NCBI RefSeq assembly: GCF_905372745.1
Contig: NZ_CAJPQR010000043.1
Span: 1-17,422, forward strand
Direction of reading: 5' to 3'
DNA length: 17,422 nucleotides
DNA from: an uncultured Campylobacter sp.
Lineage (GTDB): Bacteria; Campylobacterota; Campylobacteria; Campylobacterales; Campylobacteraceae
Each line of letters begins with the position of its first letter. The first letter of the stretch is position 1. The translations under genes and the position numbers were made by a program. The notes below the pieces were generated by a model. That model ran no database searches, was not told where the DNA came from, and saw only the letters and a list, made by a program, of their open reading frames with translations. Of this stretch, positions 14,721-17,422 are shown piece after piece.

Positions 14721-15758
14721 ATGCAAATCAAACGTTTTATAGTCTACGCCGTGCTTTACCTGGTCGTAGTCGGCGCGATTGTTTATCTTTTTGAGGGCGG
14801 CTCTTACGAGCTTCATCTTAAATTTGCCTTTTTAGGCAGCGACGTAGAACATACGTTAAATTTACCCGTTGCCGTGTGGATGATACTGCCGCCTGCGATT
14901 TTGACGATATTTTGCGTGCTCCACATGGCCTATCACGGGTTTAAATTTTACGCCTTTAAACGCAAAATTTCGCACGATGAGAAATTTTATAGAGACCTCG
15001 GTAAGGAAATTTTGCTAGGCCTTGATACAAACAAAGACTTTAAAACGAACTTTTATAAAGTCCCGTCCCAGATAGCCAGAGTCCTCTCACCGTGGGATAG
15101 ATACAAAGACGCAAAGATAGATGGCGAGGAGCTACAAAACGTCCTAGACACGGTGCGCACGGTCAAAAACGGCGAAGTCGCCGACCTAAAGAAATTTAAG
15201 CTACCTAAAGACAATCCGCTCTTTATCAAAAACGAGCTAAACAAAATAGCAAATTTGGACGGATACTATCTAGAAACACTTAAAAAACCTATGGGCGATC
15301 AAGGCGAAATCGCTCGCGAAGCAAGGAAAAAGCTAATAAATTTAGGCTCGCTCGCCGATATCAAAAAATTTGCTCCAGATCTGGACGAAAAAGAGATCAT
15401 GACTCTTATCGTCCGCTTTGCCAAAGACGAGATAAATTTGAGCAACGACGAGATTCTAGAGCTATTAAATTCAGATAAAATTTCAAAAGATAGCTTTGAT
15501 ATCAGCGCCGCAACGCTAAAAAGCAAAATCGCTCCAGACGCTATCATCGGCATATTCGAACGCCTCAAAAACGAACATCAAGAGGCTCAGGAAGCATACG
15601 TCTATCTGCTGTTTGAGTTTGAGATGCTCGAGCGCGCGCAGGAGGTTTTAGCAGGCCTTGAAGCAGGCGAATATCAAAATTTCCGCACTTTGCTATATCT
15701 CAGACAAAACGGCAAAAACATCCCGACAGATCTATTTTTCAAGCACGCCCATTGCTGA
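14721..15758 (+). CDS. Membrane protein of unknown function, LapA-like N-terminus with helical cytoplasmic domain
   Basis: A 345-residue protein with two membrane segments, about residues 5-23 and 51-72. Between them is a short periplasmic loop ending in LNLPVAVWMILPP. The sequence after residue 80 is charged and mostly helical, probably cytoplasmic, with repeated helix pairs in 180-345. The loop-Leu-Pro-second-membrane-segment layout resembles LapA (YciS), and the helical tail is reminiscent of a scaffolding repeat domain, but I see no clear TPR consensus and no rubredoxin CxxC pair. It starts 9 nt after the dksA-like gene and overlaps the dus start by 7 nt. I believe Campylobacter species carry a homologue at the same place beside dus. 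Function is unknown. Confidence 0.85.
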   Translation: MQIKRFIVYAVLYLVVVGAIVYLFEGGSYELHLKFAFLGSDVEHTLNLPVAVWMILPPAILTIFCVLHMAYHGFKFYAFKRKISHDEKFYRDLGKEILLGLDTNKDFKTNFYKVPSQIARVLSPWDRYKDAKIDGEELQNVLDTVRTVKNGEVADLKKFKLPKDNPLFIKNELNKIANLDGYYLETLKKPMGDQGEIAREARKKLINLGSLADIKKFAPDLDEKEIMTLIVRFAKDEINLSNDEILELLNSDKISKDSFDISAATLKSKIAPDAIIGIFERLKNEHQEAQEAYVYLLFEFEMLERAQEVLAGLEAGEYQNFRTLLYLRQNGKNIPTDLFFKHAHC

Positions 15759-16672
15759 TAGATTTTTCAAAAAAGCCGCTTTTTCTAGCTCCGCTAGCGG
15801 GCTTTTCGGACCTGCCGCTTAGAAGCGTGGTTAAGCAGTTTGGCTGCGACGTGACGGTTAGCGAGATGATAAGCGCAAACGCTCTAGTTTACGAAGGCAG
15901 TAAAACGCTTGAGATGCTCAAAAAATCGCCTCTTGAAACGCCATATATCGTGCAGATAGCGGGCAGCGACGCGGATATAGTCAAAAAATCGGTTGAGATT
16001 TTAAACGGTATCGAGGGTATCGACGGCATCGATCTAAACTGCGGCTGCCCAGTACCCAAAGTCGTCAAACAGTCCGCGGGCTCGGCTCTGCTAAAAGATA
16101 TCTCGAACCTAAAACGCATCGTAGAAACCATCAAAAAAACCTCAAATAAGCAAATGACTAGCGTCAAACTACGTCTGGGCTTTGACGAGAAAATCCCAGA
16201 AATTTTAGCCCTCGCCGCGCAGGACGCTGGAGCGGACTACATCGCATTTCACGGACGCACGAGAGCCGGCGGCTATACGGCAGCGGTCGACTACGCCGCG
16301 ATCGGCCGAGCCAAAGAAACAGTAACCATCCCCGTCATCGCAAACGGCGACATCTCGCCCGAAAATGTGGCCCAGACGCTAAATTTAACCAAGGCCGATG
16401 CGCTAATGATAGGACGCGCCTGCATCGGCAAGCCGTGGGTTTTCCACGAGATCAAAACGGGCGAGAGTATCGACGCGGCGACGAAAAAGGCGATCATCTT
16501 GGCACATTTTGACGCGATGATCGAGCACTACGGCGAGCACGGAGCGGCGATATTTCGCAAGCACCTACACCGCTACTCCAAAGGCATAGACGGCGCCAGC
16601 GCCTTTCGCGACGAGATAAATCATATCGCCGAGCCAGGCATCCTGCGCCAAAAAATCCAAACCTTTTTCTAA
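15752..16672 (+). CDS. dus: tRNA-dihydrouridine synthase (DusB-like)
   Basis: FMN-dependent enzyme of 306 residues that reduces uridine to dihydrouridine in tRNA. It has a TIM barrel opening with PLFLAPLAGFSDLPLR. The catalytic loop LNCGCPVPKVVKQSAGSALL has catalytic Cys99. The FMN phosphate segments FHGRTRAGGYT, VIANGDI and LMIGRACIGKPW are all present. A small helical C-terminal domain binds tRNA. Motifs are closest to DusB, but subfamily assignment by eye is not certain. The TTG start overlaps the upstream stop (TTGCTGA), suggesting coupling; no strong ribosome binding site is visible. The stop is 2 nt before recO. Confidence 0.92.
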   Translation: MLIDFSKKPLFLAPLAGFSDLPLRSVVKQFGCDVTVSEMISANALVYEGSKTLEMLKKSPLETPYIVQIAGSDADIVKKSVEILNGIEGIDGIDLNCGCPVPKVVKQSAGSALLKDISNLKRIVETIKKTSNKQMTSVKLRLGFDEKIPEILALAAQDAGADYIAFHGRTRAGGYTAAVDYAAIGRAKETVTIPVIANGDISPENVAQTLNLTKADALMIGRACIGKPWVFHEIKTGESIDAATKKAIILAHFDAMIEHYGEHGAAIFRKHLHRYSKGIDGASAFRDEINHIAEPGILRQKIQTFF

Positions 16673-16674
16673 CC

Positions 16675-17289
16675 ATGCAAGGCTACATCCTGCACACGCA
16701 AAAAGTGCGCGACGAGGACCTGCTCGTCTACATCCTCACGCCCTCGCTGCTAGTCAAATCCTACCGCTTCTACGGCGCGCGCCACTCAAACGTCCTGCAA
16801 GGCTACAAGATCGACTTCGAGCTCGAAGGCGGCGAAAACTTCCTCCCGCACCTGCGCAGCGTCCTGCACCTAGGCTACCGCTGGCTACTCTCGCGCGAGC
16901 GGCTACTCGTATGGCAGCAGTTTATGCGCCTACTCTACGCGCACCTGCGAGACGTCGAGCAGATAGACGAGGTGTATTTTCGCGAGCTTGAGCTTTGTGC
17001 CTCACGCTTTGACAGGGGCGCTCCCAAACGCCTACTCATCGAGAGCTACGTGCGCATTTTAGAGGCCGAGGGCAGGCTACACGATGAGCTTTTCTGCTTT
17101 ATCTGCGATGAGCCAGTGGAGGATAGCGTGGCACTAGCCAGGAGCTTTTTACCCGCTCACGAGCACTGCGCCGCACAAAAGGGGTTTGAGATAGAAAAGA
17201 TAAAAATGCTCTTTAGCGAGCGCTCTACGCTGCTACTTGACGATGACGAGATAGACGCGCTCTACTCGGTTTTGCTTCAGGGACTTTGA
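16675..17289 (+). CDS. recO: DNA repair protein RecO, short epsilonproteobacterial form
   Basis: A 204-residue protein that with RecR helps load RecA on SSB-coated single strands in RecF-type recombination repair. The N-terminal OB-fold contains MQGYILHTQKVRDEDLLVYI. A helical middle follows, then a cysteine cluster (CFIC and, later, HEHC) that probably binds zinc, as in longer RecO proteins. It is shorter than E. coli RecO (about 240). The ATG follows the dus stop by 2 nt with no separate ribosome binding site, so translation is probably coupled. It is the last clear gene in the window, with a hairpin at its stop. Confidence 0.9.
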   Translation: MQGYILHTQKVRDEDLLVYILTPSLLVKSYRFYGARHSNVLQGYKIDFELEGGENFLPHLRSVLHLGYRWLLSRERLLVWQQFMRLLYAHLRDVEQIDEVYFRELELCASRFDRGAPKRLLIESYVRILEAEGRLHDELFCFICDEPVEDSVALARSFLPAHEHCAAQKGFEIEKIKMLFSERSTLLLDDDEIDALYSVLLQGL

Positions 17290-17330
17290 GTCGCTTGCGA
17301 AATTTATGCGAGTTAAATTTCGTCAAACTC
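17288..17330 (+). terminator. Long imperfect hairpin at the recO stop
   Basis: Stem parts pair as GAGT/ACTC (17288-17291 with 17327-17330), TTG/CAA (17295-17297 with 17324-17326) and CGAAATTT/AAATTTCG (17298-17305 with 17315-17322), around a 9-nt loop. Small bulges separate the blocks. It is not followed by a clean T-run, so it may be an RNA-stabilising 3' end or an unconventional terminator. Because AAATTT is self-complementary and common here, part of the pairing could be chance. Confidence 0.4.
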
Positions 17331-17422
17331 TCTTAAATCAGCAAACTTAAATTTAGCTTTAGAAACCACCCCGCTTCACGAAGCTATCGCATACGGGCTT
17401 GAAAACGGCTTAAATTTAGAGC
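17331..17422 (+). other. Window end with a possible ankyrin-like partial frame
   Basis: The open frame running off the end reads NLALETTPLHEAIAYGLENG. The Thr-Pro-Leu-His-x-Ala-Ile core is the ankyrin-repeat signature. No canonical start is present in this frame after the TAA at about 17315, so it is either a broken 5' end, a start outside the usual codons, or chance. Confidence 0.25.

Noticed and set aside
1..17422. Phase-variable polyG tracts typical of Campylobacter surface genes
   Set aside because: None of seven or more G or C was seen; only A-runs are present.

Overview
The window looks like a chromosomal segment of a Campylobacter species. Protein families, gene order and the short epsilonproteobacterial forms of LpxC, TsaB and RecO fit that genus. 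Coding GC is clearly higher than in C. jejuni, which suggests the C. curvus/rectus/showae/concisus group (inference from composition only). Almost everything here is core housekeeping. I see no mobile element, CRISPR array, tRNA, rRNA or recognisable defence system.

Layout: 1-188 is an AT-rich leader; 189-944 encodes an unidentified lipoprotein; 945-2015 is gene-poor and holds possible small or decayed reading frames. bamA (2016-4286, minus) is divergent from tyrA (4367-5197, plus), with a short shared promoter region between them. Next come an M23 peptidase gene, lpxC, a tsaB-like gene with no canonical start codon, thrB, ylxR, infB, rbfA and rimP. These run on the plus strand with small gaps or overlaps and form one or two operons. 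A 314-bp spacer extremely rich in AAATTT follows, then a second plus-strand operon: accD, rlmH, a dksA-like gene, a two-membrane-segment protein of unknown function, a dus gene and recO. A long imperfect hairpin lies at the recO stop. The last bases may carry the edge of an ankyrin-like frame.

The genes group into envelope biogenesis (BamA, LpxC, M23 hydrolase, AccD for fatty-acid supply), translation and RNA modification (YlxR, IF2, RbfA, RimP, RlmH, Dus, TsaB), amino-acid synthesis (TyrA, ThrB), transcription control (DksA-like) and recombination repair (RecO).

The strongest signal not explained by genes is the hexamer AAATTT. It saturates the spacers, and inside genes it appears to bias codon choice: Asn is AAT before Leu TTA/TTG but AAC nearby. 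AAATTT is one form of RAATTY, the motif whose methylation marks self DNA for natural transformation in C. jejuni, so an uptake or self-recognition role deserves testing. Other points of note are the ATA or homopolymer-affected start of tsaB, a corrected TTG start for lpxC placed by its promoter, and a LapA-like N-terminus on the unknown membrane protein.
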